A stretch of 64,000 nt of DNA, taken from Hyphomicrobiales bacterium (GTDB taxonomy: Bacteria; Pseudomonadota; Alphaproteobacteria; Rhizobiales; Rhizobiaceae). Below, one piece after another: positions 52,948-62,252 of this stretch (positions are counted from its first letter, which is position 1; every line of letters begins with the position of its first letter). The translations under genes and the position numbers were made by a program. The notes below the pieces were generated by a model that saw nothing but the letters and a program-made list of their open reading frames with translations, did not search any database and was not told the DNA's origin. The stretch spans positions 168,438-232,437 of the forward strand of contig UBQX01000008.1 in assembly GCA_900467685.1 (NCBI GenBank). The letters run 5' to 3'.

Positions 52948-53799
52948 GTGTCAGTCGCAGAAGCAAGACAGTATACCGATACGGGAATAAGCCCGAAGAA
53001 TTTCGATCGGCTGTCCCGTTACATCTATGAGTATAGCGGCATCAAGATGCCGCCCTCCAAGAGAACCATGCTGGAGGGCCGCCTGCGTCGCCGTCTGCGC
53101 GCGACCGGAATCGGAACCTTCGACGACTATTGTGATTACATCTTCAAGTATGATGGCCTGGAGCGTGAAGCGGTCCATCTGATGGATGCGGTGACGACCA
53201 ACAAGACCGACTTCTTCCGCGAGCCCAAGCATTTCGAGCACATGGTAGACCATGCCCTTCCGACGCTCATCGCCGATGGCCACCGCCGCCTGCGCATCTG
53301 GAGCTCGGCCGCGTCCATTGGGGCAGAAGCCTACACGATCGCGATGGTGATGGAGGACTTCCTCAAGGGGAACGGCAACCTCGAATACAGTATTCTAGCT
53401 ACAGATCTTTCCACCGAGGTTCTGAAGATAGCGCGCCGCGGTGTCTATCCCCAAAGCATGATCACGCCGGTCGACCCGGCCTTGCGCAAGCGATATGTCC
53501 TGGAAGCGAAAGACCCCGAGCGGGGAGAAGTTCGCATTCATCCGAGACTGCGCGCAAGGGTCGGCTTCGCAAGGCTGAACCTGATGGACGAGAAATACGA
53601 GATCGGTGACAAGACCCAGATCGTCTTCTGCCGCAACGTCCTCATCTACTTCGACAAGCCTACTCAGCAGAAGGTTCTGCGACGCCTCTGCGACAACCTC
53701 GTGACGGGCGGCTTTCTCTACGTCGGCCATTCCGAGACGATTACCGGACTTGATCTGCCGGTGAAACAGGTTGCAAACACGGTCTTCAGGAGGGTCTGA
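52948..53799 (+). CDS. cheR: Chemoreceptor glutamate methyltransferase CheR
   Basis: The protein has 283 residues starting at a GTG (GAGAG lies before it). The N-terminal helical domain ([21 protein letters not shown]) and the SAM-binding domain ([19 protein letters not shown], with a GAEAYT variant of the usual GEEPYS) are both present. [20 protein letters not shown] and [10 protein letters not shown] complete the pattern. It methylates receptor glutamates. It lies 5 bases before cheB. Confidence 0.92.
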   Translation: MSVAEARQYTDTGISPKNFDRLSRYIYEYSGIKMPPSKRTMLEGRLRRRLRATGIGTFDDYCDYIFKYDGLEREAVHLMDAVTTNKTDFFREPKHFEHMVDHALPTLIADGHRRLRIWSSAASIGAEAYTIAMVMEDFLKGNGNLEYSILATDLSTEVLKIARRGVYPQSMITPVDPALRKRYVLEAKDPERGEVRIHPRLRARVGFARLNLMDEKYEIGDKTQIVFCRNVLIYFDKPTQQKVLRRLCDNLVTGGFLYVGHSETITGLDLPVKQVANTVFRRV

Positions 53800-53804
53800 C
53801 TGCC

Positions 53805-54902
53805 ATGGCGGGGAAGAAAATTCGTGTTCTCATCGTCGATGATTCGGCCAGTGTTCGTCAGGCCCTCGCCAAGGTCCTGACCGAGGAAGGCGACATCGAG
53901 ATCATCGGAGCTGCCGGCGATCCCTTCATGGCGGCGAAGAAGCTGCAGGAAGACGTGCCGGATGTCATCACGCTCGATGTCGAAATGCCGAAGATGGACG
54001 GCATCACGTTCCTGCGCAAACTCATGTCGCAGCATCCGATCCCGGTCGTCATGTGCTCGTCGCTGACGGAGTCCGGTTCCGAGACGCTGATGCAGGCGAT
54101 GGAAGCAGGCGCCGTCGACGTGATCCTCAAGCCGAAGATCGCAGCCGCGGATTTCCTCGCGGAATCCGGCGCGCGCATTCGCCAGACCGTCCGCGCCGCG
54201 GCACAGGCGCGCCTCGGCGCCATGCGCAAGCGCTCGGTCGGCACAGGCTCTTCCTCCCCCGGCCCTGCAGCGAAGCTGACGGCTGATGCGGTCCTCCCCC
54301 CGCCGACCGGCCGCGCCATGGCGAAGACGACCGAAATGGTCTGCTGCATTGGCGCGTCCACTGGCGGTACGGAAGCCTTGCGCGAGCTGCTCGAAGTGCT
54401 GCCCGCGAACACGCCCGGCATCGTCATCGTCCAGCACATGCCGGAAAAATTCACCGCCGCCTTCGCCAAGCGCCTCAACGGGCTTTGCGAGGTGGAGGTC
54501 AAGGAAGCCGAAAATGGCGACCCCGTCCTGCGCGGCCATGTTCTGATCGCCCCCGGCGACAAGCATATGCTGCTGGAACGGCAGGGCGCACGCTATGTCG
54601 TTTCCGTCCGCGATGGGCCGCTTGTCTCGCGCCACCGCCCGTCAGTCGATGTGCTCTTCCGCTCCGCCGCCCGCTCGGCCGGCTCCAACGCCATGGGCGT
54701 GATCATGACCGGGATGGGCGACGACGGTGCGCGCGGTATGCTGGAAATGCATCAGGCCGGCGCGTTCACCGTCGCGCAGGACGAGGCAACTTCGGTCGTC
54801 TACGGCATGCCGAAGGAAGCCGTTGCCAAGGGCGGCGTCGATCGGATCGTGCCGCTGGAACAGATCGCCCGGGAAATTCTGGCCGCCGACAAGCGCCGGT
54901 AA
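53805..54902 (+). CDS. cheB: Protein-glutamate methylesterase CheB
   Basis: The protein has 365 residues. Receiver domain 1-125 has phosphoacceptor D58 ([12 protein letters not shown]). A linker at 135-175 leads to the methylesterase domain with S185 ([10 protein letters not shown]), H211 (VQHMPEKF) and D307 (TGMGDDG). It removes methyl groups added by CheR and is activated by CheA. It is last in the cluster and is followed by a strong hairpin. Confidence 0.94.
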   Translation: MAGKKIRVLIVDDSASVRQALAKVLTEEGDIEIIGAAGDPFMAAKKLQEDVPDVITLDVEMPKMDGITFLRKLMSQHPIPVVMCSSLTESGSETLMQAMEAGAVDVILKPKIAAADFLAESGARIRQTVRAAAQARLGAMRKRSVGTGSSSPGPAAKLTADAVLPPPTGRAMAKTTEMVCCIGASTGGTEALRELLEVLPANTPGIVIVQHMPEKFTAAFAKRLNGLCEVEVKEAENGDPVLRGHVLIAPGDKHMLLERQGARYVVSVRDGPLVSRHRPSVDVLFRSAARSAGSNAMGVIMTGMGDDGARGMLEMHQAGAFTVAQDEATSVVYGMPKEAVAKGGVDRIVPLEQIAREILAADKRR

Positions 54903-54927
54903 TTCTCGGTTTCCCCCGAATAATGCG

Positions 54928-54959
54928 AAGCGCCCGCCGGACCTTTCCGACGGGCGCTT
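54928..54959. terminator. Hairpin terminator between cheB and the peroxiredoxin gene
   Basis: AAGCGCCCG (54928-54936) pairs with CGGGCGCTT (54951-54959) between two convergent genes. It ends in TTT on the plus strand and has AA-rich bases on the other side, so it may act in both directions. Confidence 0.7.
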
Positions 54960-54977
54960 TGGATGCTGGACTGAAGA

Positions 54978-55637
54978 TCAGGCGGCCGGCTGCTTGGTCT
55001 TGCGCAGATAGGGCAGAACCGTATCGAAGGAACCGAAACGGGCAATCGCGTCTTCATTGGACACCGCTGCCGTGATGATCACGTCGTCACCCTGGTTCCA
55101 GTTGGCAGGCGTGGCAACCTGATGCTTGGCGGTGAGCTGAATGGAATCGATCGCGCGAAGGATTTCCGCGAAGTTGCGGCCCGTCGTCATCGGATAGGTG
55201 AGGATCAGCTTGATCTTCTTATCCGGACCGATGACGAAGACTGAGCGAACGGTGGCATTGTCGGCAGGCGTGCGGCCTTCCGAGCTTTCGCCCGCGCCAG
55301 CCGGCAGCATGTCATAGAGCTTGGCGACCTTGAGGTCCTTGTCGCCGATCAGCGGATAATCGACATCGAAGCCGGTGGCGACACGGATGTCGTTCTTCCA
55401 CTTGGCATGGCTTTCGACCGGATCGACAGAAATGCCGATGACCTTGACGCCGCGCTTGCGGAACTCGCCGTCAAGACCGGCCATCGCGCCGAGCTCGGTC
55501 GTGCAGACCGGCGTGAAGTTCTTCGGATGCGAGAACAGAACCGCCCAGCCGTCGCCGATCCACTCATGGAAATTGAGCGTCCCTTGCGTCGTCTCTGCGG
55601 TGAAGTCCGGGGCAATGTCGTTGATACGAAGGCTCAT
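54978..55637 (-). CDS. 1-Cys peroxiredoxin
   Basis: The protein has 219 residues, the size of the PRDX6 group. The peroxidatic Cys is in NFTPVCTTELG. DNATVRSVFVIGPDKKI and the C-terminal extension typical of 1-Cys enzymes follow. It reduces hydrogen peroxide and organic peroxides in the cytoplasm. GAGGAG lies before the ATG. Its start overlaps the hydrolase gene stop (ATGA). Confidence 0.93.
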   Translation of the reverse strand: MSLRINDIAPDFTAETTQGTLNFHEWIGDGWAVLFSHPKNFTPVCTTELGAMAGLDGEFRKRGVKVIGISVDPVESHAKWKNDIRVATGFDVDYPLIGDKDLKVAKLYDMLPAGAGESSEGRTPADNATVRSVFVIGPDKKIKLILTYPMTTGRNFAEILRAIDSIQLTAKHQVATPANWNQGDDVIITAAVSNEDAIARFGSFDTVLPYLRKTKQPAA

Positions 55638-56299
55638 GATAAACTCCTCTTTTCAATGCAGTCGCCCTTGTCGGACGAAATGTTGCGGAACGCGGCGTAG
55701 TCTCTCAGCGCATCATAAGACCGCGACGCGATCTCGCGTCTCGCCGGGATCTTGTCCTGATGCTGCACCCTGGCCTGCAATTGCCGGAAAATTCCGTAAC
55801 CGCCGGTCCAGCGGCCATAGCCGCTCTCAATGTTTATATGACCCGCCTGACCGAGAATGTGAACCTCGCTTCCCCAATCCGCGACTATTTCCGTCAGATT
55901 TTCAAACGGCATGTAGATGTCGTTCAAGCTACCGACAACCACGGACGGAAAGGGAAGCTTTCTCGTTTCAGCCGGATGAACGGCCGCCAGATTTTCGGAA
56001 TGAAGCTTGCGGGTTATGCCGATGTCGCAGGGCGCGACCAGCATGGCGCCGCGCACATGGCGCGCAGAGGAGCGCCGGGCGAGCGCTGCCGTGACATGGC
56101 AACCGAAGCTGTGCGCAACAATAAACGCGGGACCTTGCGCCAGTTCCGCCTCAAGCCGCTCGACCCATTCGTCGAGACAGGGCCTGTCCCATTTCGCCTG
56201 CTCCACCAGATGGGAGCCTTCCATATCGGCGAGCCACTTGCGCTGCCAATGACCCTCGCCTGAACCGAAAAGGCCGGGCACGATGAGTATCTTATCCAT
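55634..56299 (-). CDS. RBBP9/YdeN family alpha/beta hydrolase
   Basis: The protein has 221 residues. The fold starts ILIVPGLFGSGEGHWQRKWL, the nucleophile Ser is in FIVAHSFGCHVT, the acid is probably in SLNDIYMPF and the His in GQAGHINIESGYGRW. These are serine hydrolases of unclear substrate. The gene lies between a small membrane protein gene and the peroxiredoxin gene in one minus-strand operon. The tail after about residue 185 is longer than in most relatives. Confidence 0.88.
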   Translation of the reverse strand: MDKILIVPGLFGSGEGHWQRKWLADMEGSHLVEQAKWDRPCLDEWVERLEAELAQGPAFIVAHSFGCHVTAALARRSSARHVRGAMLVAPCDIGITRKLHSENLAAVHPAETRKLPFPSVVVGSLNDIYMPFENLTEIVADWGSEVHILGQAGHINIESGYGRWTGGYGIFRQLQARVQHQDKIPARREIASRSYDALRDYAAFRNISSDKGDCIEKRSLS

Positions 56300-56331
56300 C
56301 CGGATGCCCTGCCTTTCCTGTCGCCAATTGT

Positions 56332-56478
56332 TTAGGAGACGTGGCCGCCGGCCAGCATGAAAATGACAAAGCCAAAGGCGGCGGCGATGGCCGCAAGTTC
56401 GGCGATGCGCTGCGGCAGCGGGATCGAAACGAAGGACCTTCTGGCGAGATAGGCCGGCTTCTGTGTCTCGGTCGTCAT
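56332..56478 (-). CDS. 48-residue membrane protein
   Basis: The frame reads MTTETQKPAYLARRSFVSIP then a hydrophobic segment, IAELAAIAAAFGFVIFMLAG, and ends GHVS. One membrane helix with a basic, cytoplasmic N-terminal side is predicted. AGGAAAGG lies before the ATG at 56478. It precedes the hydrolase gene by 32 bases and is likely the first gene of the operon. The function is unknown. Confidence 0.65.
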   Translation of the reverse strand: MTTETQKPAYLARRSFVSIPLPQRIAELAAIAAAFGFVIFMLAGGHVS

Positions 56479-56725
56479 GGCGTCACCTTTCCTCAAGCGA
56501 TGCACCATTGATAATCCAGTCGTGCAGTAGACTTAAGGAAGCCGATTGTGCGTCGAGGTCGCGGCGAGAAAAATTTTTCTCAATTTCGCGCCACGAAATT
56601 CTTCCAACTTGGTCCCGTGGCCGCTCTCGACTTGCGCATCCGCAATGCCACAAATCGTTGTGTTGACAAACCTCGCCCGAGGTTCAAGAGTGCCCGCGCA
56701 GACGGGCTGCATGAGGGGGAAAATC

Positions 56726-59700
56726 ATGTCACAGGGCACGTTCACCAGCTTTTTCGCTATTCTTTTCATCGCCTTGCTGAACTTTAGCAGCGCCGCAAAC
56801 GCGGCCGACGCCAAGCGGCAGATCGTCACCACAAAGGACAGCGACTATTTCGGCTTCGATCTGCGCACCGTGCAGAACGTGACGCTCGACCAGTGCAGCG
56901 CCGCCTGTGTCGGTGACAAGTCCTGCCGCGCCTTCACCTATAACCCCAAGGTGAAATGGTGCTTCCTGAAATCGGACTTCAACCAGATGAACCCCTTCCC
57001 CGGCGCCATCGCCGGCAAGATCGTGGAAGTCTCTGCCGTCAAGGAACCCGACATCGGCGCCGCCCCCGCGCTCGCCTTCCTCTCGGACACTTTTGTCCAA
57101 TCCGCCGCCGATCTGCGCAACGGCCTGACCATTCCGGACGACATGAAGAGCCAGGGATTGGAAAGCCTGCTGGCGCTGGCGCGGCTTGACGCGACCTCTG
57201 GAAACATCCCGAACGCCATGACCGCATTCCAGGCCGCTCTGGCGCTCGAACCGGATTCCGCCGACCTCTGGATCGAGGCGGCGCGGGCTGCCAACACGCA
57301 GGTCAAGGACACCGAACTCGCCACTCGCGCCGCCTATATCGCCCTAAACGGCTACCAACTAACGCGCACCGCTTCCGCCCGCGCCGATGCACTCGCCGTT
57401 CTCGCCAAGTCGCTTGAAAACGCCCAGAATTATCGGCAGGCGCTCAACGCCTACAAGGCGAGCGTCAACCTCGTCTCCTCGGCTGCCGTGCAGGCCGCCT
57501 ATGCGGATCTGCGCGCCCGGCAGGGCTTCCGCGTGACCGGGAATTCGCTCGACAATGACAATGCCCAGCCGCGCGCCTGCGTGCAGTTTTCCGAAAAGCT
57601 CCTGAAGAGCGGCGTCGATTACTCCACCTTCGTCACCGTCAACAATGCCGCTGCCAAGGGCGTAGATGCCAAGGACAACCAGATCTGCGTCGAGGGCCTG
57701 GAATTCGGCCAACATTACCGCATTTCGCTGCGCGCCGGCCTGCCCTCCTCCGTCGATGAACCGCTTCTCGCGCAGGTAAATGTCGACATCTATGTGAAGG
57801 ACCGCACCGCCTCCGTGCACTTCACCGGCGACAATTTCGTCCTGCCTTCGACGGCGCGGCGCGGCATTCCGCTTGTCTCCGTCAATGCCACGACGGCCAA
57901 TCTGAAGCTCTACCGCATCGGCGACCGCAACATCGCCCAGCTCTTGAACAACTCGCAGTTTTTGACCCAGGTCGACAAATACAGCGCCGACACGATCAAG
58001 GACACGAATGGCGAACTCGTCTGGCAGGGCTCGATCGATATCAAGCAGGTGCTGAACAAGGACGTCATCACCAGCTTCCCGGTCGATGAGGTCGTGCCGG
58101 AGCGCAAGCCGGGCGTCTATGTACTCACCGCCGTCGTGCCGAACAGCGGCGGACAGGAATGGGACCCGCAGGCGACGCAATGGTTCGTCGTCTCCGATAT
58201 CGGGCTGACCACCTATGCCGGCACGGACGGGCTCAACGTCTTCGCCCGCGCGCTCGGAAGCGCCAAGCCGCTCGCCGGCGTCGATCTGCAACTGCTCGCC
58301 AAGAACAACGAAATCCTCGGCACCGTGAAGACCGACGCCAATGGCCGCGCCACGTTCAGCGCCGGCCTGATGCGCGGCACGGCAGGCATGACGCCAGCCG
58401 TTCTCACCGCGCAGCAGAACGGCAAGGACTATGTCTTCCTCGACATGACCCGCGCCGGCTTCGATCTTTCGGATCGCGGCGTCGCAGGCCGCACAGCACC
58501 CGGCGCCATCGATCTCTACGCCTGGACCGAGCGCGGCGTCTATCGTCCCGGCGAGACGGTTCATGCCGCAGCACTTGCCCGCGACATCTCCGCAAAGTCC
58601 ATCGACAACCTGCCGCTCACCTTCATCTTCCTGCGCCCCGATGGCGTGGAGGACCGTCGCATCGTTGTCGAAGGCGGCAAGGTCGGCGGCTACACGGTCG
58701 ATCTGCCGATCCTCACGAACGCCATGCTCGGCACATGGACGATGAACATCTATGTCGACCCGAAGGGCGCCTCCATCGGCTCGCAAACCTTTATCGTCGA
58801 CGATTTCGTGCCGGACCGGACCGAATTCGACATGAAGACCGACGCCAAGGAAATCGGCGTCGACACCTCCGCGCGCATCGAGGTCGATGGCCGCTATCTC
58901 TATGGCGCGCCGGCCGCAGGCCTGGCGCTGGAAGGCGAAGTCGTGCTGAAGCCGACGCGCCTGCGCGACGACTACAAGGGCTATCAGTTCGGTCTCGCCG
59001 ACGAGGGCAACGGCAAGGCGGATGCCTATGACGATGGCGAGGCCGCGGACGATGCCGGCGACAGCAACGCGCAAAATTCCAAGCTGACGCTGGAAAATCT
59101 CGATCCGCTGGACGATCAGGGCAAGGCCGCCATCGACGTCGCGCTATCGGAAATCCCCTCGACCACGCAGCTCATCAACGCCAATATCACGCTCCGCATG
59201 GTGGAGGCCGGGGGCCGCGCGGTGGAGCGCTCGCTGACCCTGCCGGTCAAGGTGGACGGCCCGCGCATTGGTATCAAGCCGGAGTTCGAAGGCAATCTCG
59301 GCGAAAACGCCATGGCCGGTTTCCGCGTCATCGCCATCGACGCCAACGGCCAGAAGCAGCCGATGAAGGGGCTGACGTGGAAGCTGCTCAGCGTCGAACG
59401 GAACTATCAATGGTATCGCGACGGCAGCGCCTGGAAGTTCGAGCCGGTCATGTCCACCAAGCAGGTGGCCGCCGGCACGCTGGATGCGACGCCGGAAGGC
59501 GGCACCATCTCCGCCCCTGTCGCCTGGGGCCGCTATCGTCTCGAAGTCAGCTCCGCCGACCCGAACGGCCCGGAATCGAGCGTCGAATTCAACGCCGGCT
59601 GGTATGTCGCGGCAAAATCGACCGAGACGCCCGACGCGCTGGACATCGCGCTCGACAAGCCGAGCTACACGGTCGGCGAGACTGCCAAGCTCAAGCTCAC

Positions 59701-62245
59701 CTCGCGCTATGGCGGCCATGTCATGGTCATGGCCGGTTCCGAAACCCTGCTCTCCGTCAGTGAAGCCGACATTGCGGCCGGCGGCGGCGAAGTCTCCGTT
59801 CCGGTGACGGCCGACTGGGGCGCGGGCACCTATCTGACCGCCACGCTCTTCCGTCCCGGCGATGCCCAGGACAGCCACATGCCGATGCGCGCCATCGGCA
59901 TCAAATGGGCCGCCGTCGATCCGGCCGAGCGCAAGCTGGCGATCAAGTTCGACACGGTGCAGAAGACCCTTCCGCGCCAGCCGCTCGAGATCGCCGTGCA
60001 GGTGGAAGGGGCCGGCGCGAAGGACGAGGCCTATGTCACGATTGCCGCCGTCGATGTCGGCATTCTCAACCTCACCCGCTATCAGCCGCCCTCACCCGAT
60101 GGCTGGTACTATGGCCAGCGCATGTTGGGTCTGGAAATACGCGACATTTACGGCCGCCTGATCGACGGTTCGCTCGGCGCGATGGGTGCGCTCCGCACCG
60201 GCGGCGACGGGGGCGCGGCGCATTTGCAGGCAAGCCCGCCGACCCAGAAGCTCGTCGCCTTCTTCTCCGGCGCAGTGAAGCTCGACGCAGAGGGCAAGGC
60301 GCATGTCAGCTTCGATATTCCGCAGTTCAACGGCACGGCCCGCATCATGGCGGTCGCCTGGTCCAAGGCGGGCGTCGGACATGCCACGCAGGATGTCGTC
60401 ATCCGCGATCCGGTCGTGGTCACGGCGAGCCTGCCGAAATTCCTCGCCCCCGGAGACAAGGCCGACCTGAGGCTCGACCTTGCCAACACCGATGCCCCGG
60501 CCGGCGATTACACGCTCTCCGTCACCGGCAATGCATCCGCCAAACTGGATGAGGCCTCGGCCAACAAGACGGTTCATCTCGATCCCGGCGGCAAATATAA
60601 CATCACAGTGCCGCTGACCGGCGGAACGCCCGGTAGTGGCACAGTCGCGATCCGGCTTGCCGGTGCGGGCGGGCTTTCGCTCGACCAGTCCGTCGACGTG
60701 CCGGTGCGCCCGGCGCAGCTTCCGGTGACCGAGCGGCGGCTGATCCCGCTGGCGGCCGGTGCGAAGCTGACGGTGAATGCCGATCTGCTCGCCGACAGCG
60801 TGCTGCCCGGTGCATCCGTCAGCATCAATGTCAGCCGCTCAAGCGCGTTTGATGTGCCGGCGCTGCTGATGAGCCTCAGCCGTTACCCCTATGGCTGCGC
60901 GGAACAGACGGCGTCCGGTGCGCTGCCGCTGCTCTATTTCAGTGAGATGGCGGCCACGAACGGCGTCGCCAACGATGCCGAACTGCACAAGCGGGTGCAG
61001 GATGCGATCTATCGCGAACTGTCCTACCAGTCCTCGACCGGCAGCTTCGGCCTCTGGGGTCCGGGCTCGGGCGACATGTGGCTCGATGCCTATGTCACCG
61101 ACTTCCTGACCCGCGCTCGCGAAATGAAGTTCGACGTGCCGGATCAGGCCATGGTGCAGGCGCTGGAAAACCTCCAGAACTCCTTGAGCGCCAACACGAA
61201 TGTCAGGGATAACGGGAGCGAGATCGCCTATGCGCTCTATGTTCTGGCCCGCAACAAGCGGGCCTCGATCAGCGACTTGCGCTACTATGCCGATACGATG
61301 CTGAAGGACTTCGCGACACCGCTCGCCAAGGCCCAGCTGGCGGCGGCACTGGCGCTCTATGGTGACGCCCAGCGCTCCCGCAACATCTTCGTCGATGCGC
61401 TTCAAGCCGCACAGCAGCAGGCTGCCAAGCCCGTCAGCTTCGCCCGCAATGACTACGGCTCATCCTTGCGTGATGGCGCGGCCATTCTGGCGCTGGCAGC
61501 GGAAACCACGCCGGTTCCGCCCATCGTGCCGGAACTCGCCGCGGTCGTTTCGAAGGACTGGCAGACGCGGCGCTATACGAGCACGCAGGAACAGGCCTGG
61601 ATGCTGCTGGCCGCCCGCGCCCTGCAAAACGGGGACGAGGGCCTGACACTCGATATCAATGGTGCCGCCCAGAAGGGGGCCTACATGGCGACGACCACGG
61701 GCGAGGCGCTGACCTCACATCCGGTGACCGTGACCAACACGAGCAAGGATGCGCTGTCCGTCAACGTCACCACGGTGGCCGCACCGGCCCAGCCGCTGCC
61801 CGCCGGCGGCGACGGCTTCACCATCGAGCGCCACTATTACACGCTGGCCGGCGAAGAGGTGAATGTCTCTGAGGCGAAGCAGAACGAGCGCTATGTCGTC
61901 GTTCTCCATGTCGTGGCGAACAACGACTGGCCGCAGCGCATTCTCGTGACCGATCTCCTGCCTGCCGGCCTCGAGATCGACAATCCGAGCATGGTCAGCA
62001 GCGCTCAGCTGGCGAATTTCGACTGGCTGACGGATATCCAGCCGGCCCATGTCGAGTTCCGCTACGACCGCTTCGTCTCCGCATTCGATCTGGCAAGCGG
62101 CGCCGAGCGGGACCTGACCTTCGCCTATGTCGTGCGCGCAGTGACGCCCGGCGTCTATGACCACCCGGCGGCCAGCGTCGAAGACATGTATCGCCCGCAA
62201 TTCTCGGCCCGTACGGCCTTGGGCCGCATGGAAGTGACGCGCTGA
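56726..62245 (+). CDS. Alpha-2-macroglobulin family protein with N-terminal PAN/Apple domain (YfhM-like)
   Basis: The protein has 1839 residues. A signal peptide (FFAILFIALLNFSSAANA) has no lipobox. About 35-80 is a PAN/Apple-like domain with Cys in TLDQCSAACVGDKSCRAF. Macroglobulin domains follow, and the thioester motif CAEQ lies at C1391 (YPYGCAEQTA). After that come the helical thioester domain and a final receptor-like domain. It traps proteases in the periplasm. The ATG at 56726 has GAGGGGG upstream. It lies 7 bases before the PBP1C gene, the usual pairing for host-defence and wall-repair functions. Confidence 0.93.
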   Translation: MSQGTFTSFFAILFIALLNFSSAANAADAKRQIVTTKDSDYFGFDLRTVQNVTLDQCSAACVGDKSCRAFTYNPKVKWCFLKSDFNQMNPFPGAIAGKIVEVSAVKEPDIGAAPALAFLSDTFVQSAADLRNGLTIPDDMKSQGLESLLALARLDATSGNIPNAMTAFQAALALEPDSADLWIEAARAANTQVKDTELATRAAYIALNGYQLTRTASARADALAVLAKSLENAQNYRQALNAYKASVNLVSSAAVQAAYADLRARQGFRVTGNSLDNDNAQPRACVQFSEKLLKSGVDYSTFVTVNNAAAKGVDAKDNQICVEGLEFGQHYRISLRAGLPSSVDEPLLAQVNVDIYVKDRTASVHFTGDNFVLPSTARRGIPLVSVNATTANLKLYRIGDRNIAQLLNNSQFLTQVDKYSADTIKDTNGELVWQGSIDIKQVLNKDVITSFPVDEVVPERKPGVYVLTAVVPNSGGQEWDPQATQWFVVSDIGLTTYAGTDGLNVFARALGSAKPLAGVDLQLLAKNNEILGTVKTDANGRATFSAGLMRGTAGMTPAVLTAQQNGKDYVFLDMTRAGFDLSDRGVAGRTAPGAIDLYAWTERGVYRPGETVHAAALARDISAKSIDNLPLTFIFLRPDGVEDRRIVVEGGKVGGYTVDLPILTNAMLGTWTMNIYVDPKGASIGSQTFIVDDFVPDRTEFDMKTDAKEIGVDTSARIEVDGRYLYGAPAAGLALEGEVVLKPTRLRDDYKGYQFGLADEGNGKADAYDDGEAADDAGDSNAQNSKLTLENLDPLDDQGKAAIDVALSEIPSTTQLINANITLRMVEAGGRAVERSLTLPVKVDGPRIGIKPEFEGNLGENAMAGFRVIAIDANGQKQPMKGLTWKLLSVERNYQWYRDGSAWKFEPVMSTKQVAAGTLDATPEGGTISAPVAWGRYRLEVSSADPNGPESSVEFNAGWYVAAKSTETPDALDIALDKPSYTVGETAKLKLTSRYGGHVMVMAGSETLLSVSEADIAAGGGEVSVPVTADWGAGTYLTATLFRPGDAQDSHMPMRAIGIKWAAVDPAERKLAIKFDTVQKTLPRQPLEIAVQVEGAGAKDEAYVTIAAVDVGILNLTRYQPPSPDGWYYGQRMLGLEIRDIYGRLIDGSLGAMGALRTGGDGGAAHLQASPPTQKLVAFFSGAVKLDAEGKAHVSFDIPQFNGTARIMAVAWSKAGVGHATQDVVIRDPVVVTASLPKFLAPGDKADLRLDLANTDAPAGDYTLSVTGNASAKLDEASANKTVHLDPGGKYNITVPLTGGTPGSGTVAIRLAGAGGLSLDQSVDVPVRPAQLPVTERRLIPLAAGAKLTVNADLLADSVLPGASVSINVSRSSAFDVPALLMSLSRYPYGCAEQTASGALPLLYFSEMAATNGVANDAELHKRVQDAIYRELSYQSSTGSFGLWGPGSGDMWLDAYVTDFLTRAREMKFDVPDQAMVQALENLQNSLSANTNVRDNGSEIAYALYVLARNKRASISDLRYYADTMLKDFATPLAKAQLAAALALYGDAQRSRNIFVDALQAAQQQAAKPVSFARNDYGSSLRDGAAILALAAETTPVPPIVPELAAVVSKDWQTRRYTSTQEQAWMLLAARALQNGDEGLTLDINGAAQKGAYMATTTGEALTSHPVTVTNTSKDALSVNVTTVAAPAQPLPAGGDGFTIERHYYTLAGEEVNVSEAKQNERYVVVLHVVANNDWPQRILVTDLLPAGLEIDNPSMVSSAQLANFDWLTDIQPAHVEFRYDRFVSAFDLASGAERDLTFAYVVRAVTPGVYDHPAASVEDMYRPQFSARTALGRMEVTR

Positions 62246-62252
62246 GGCGAGG

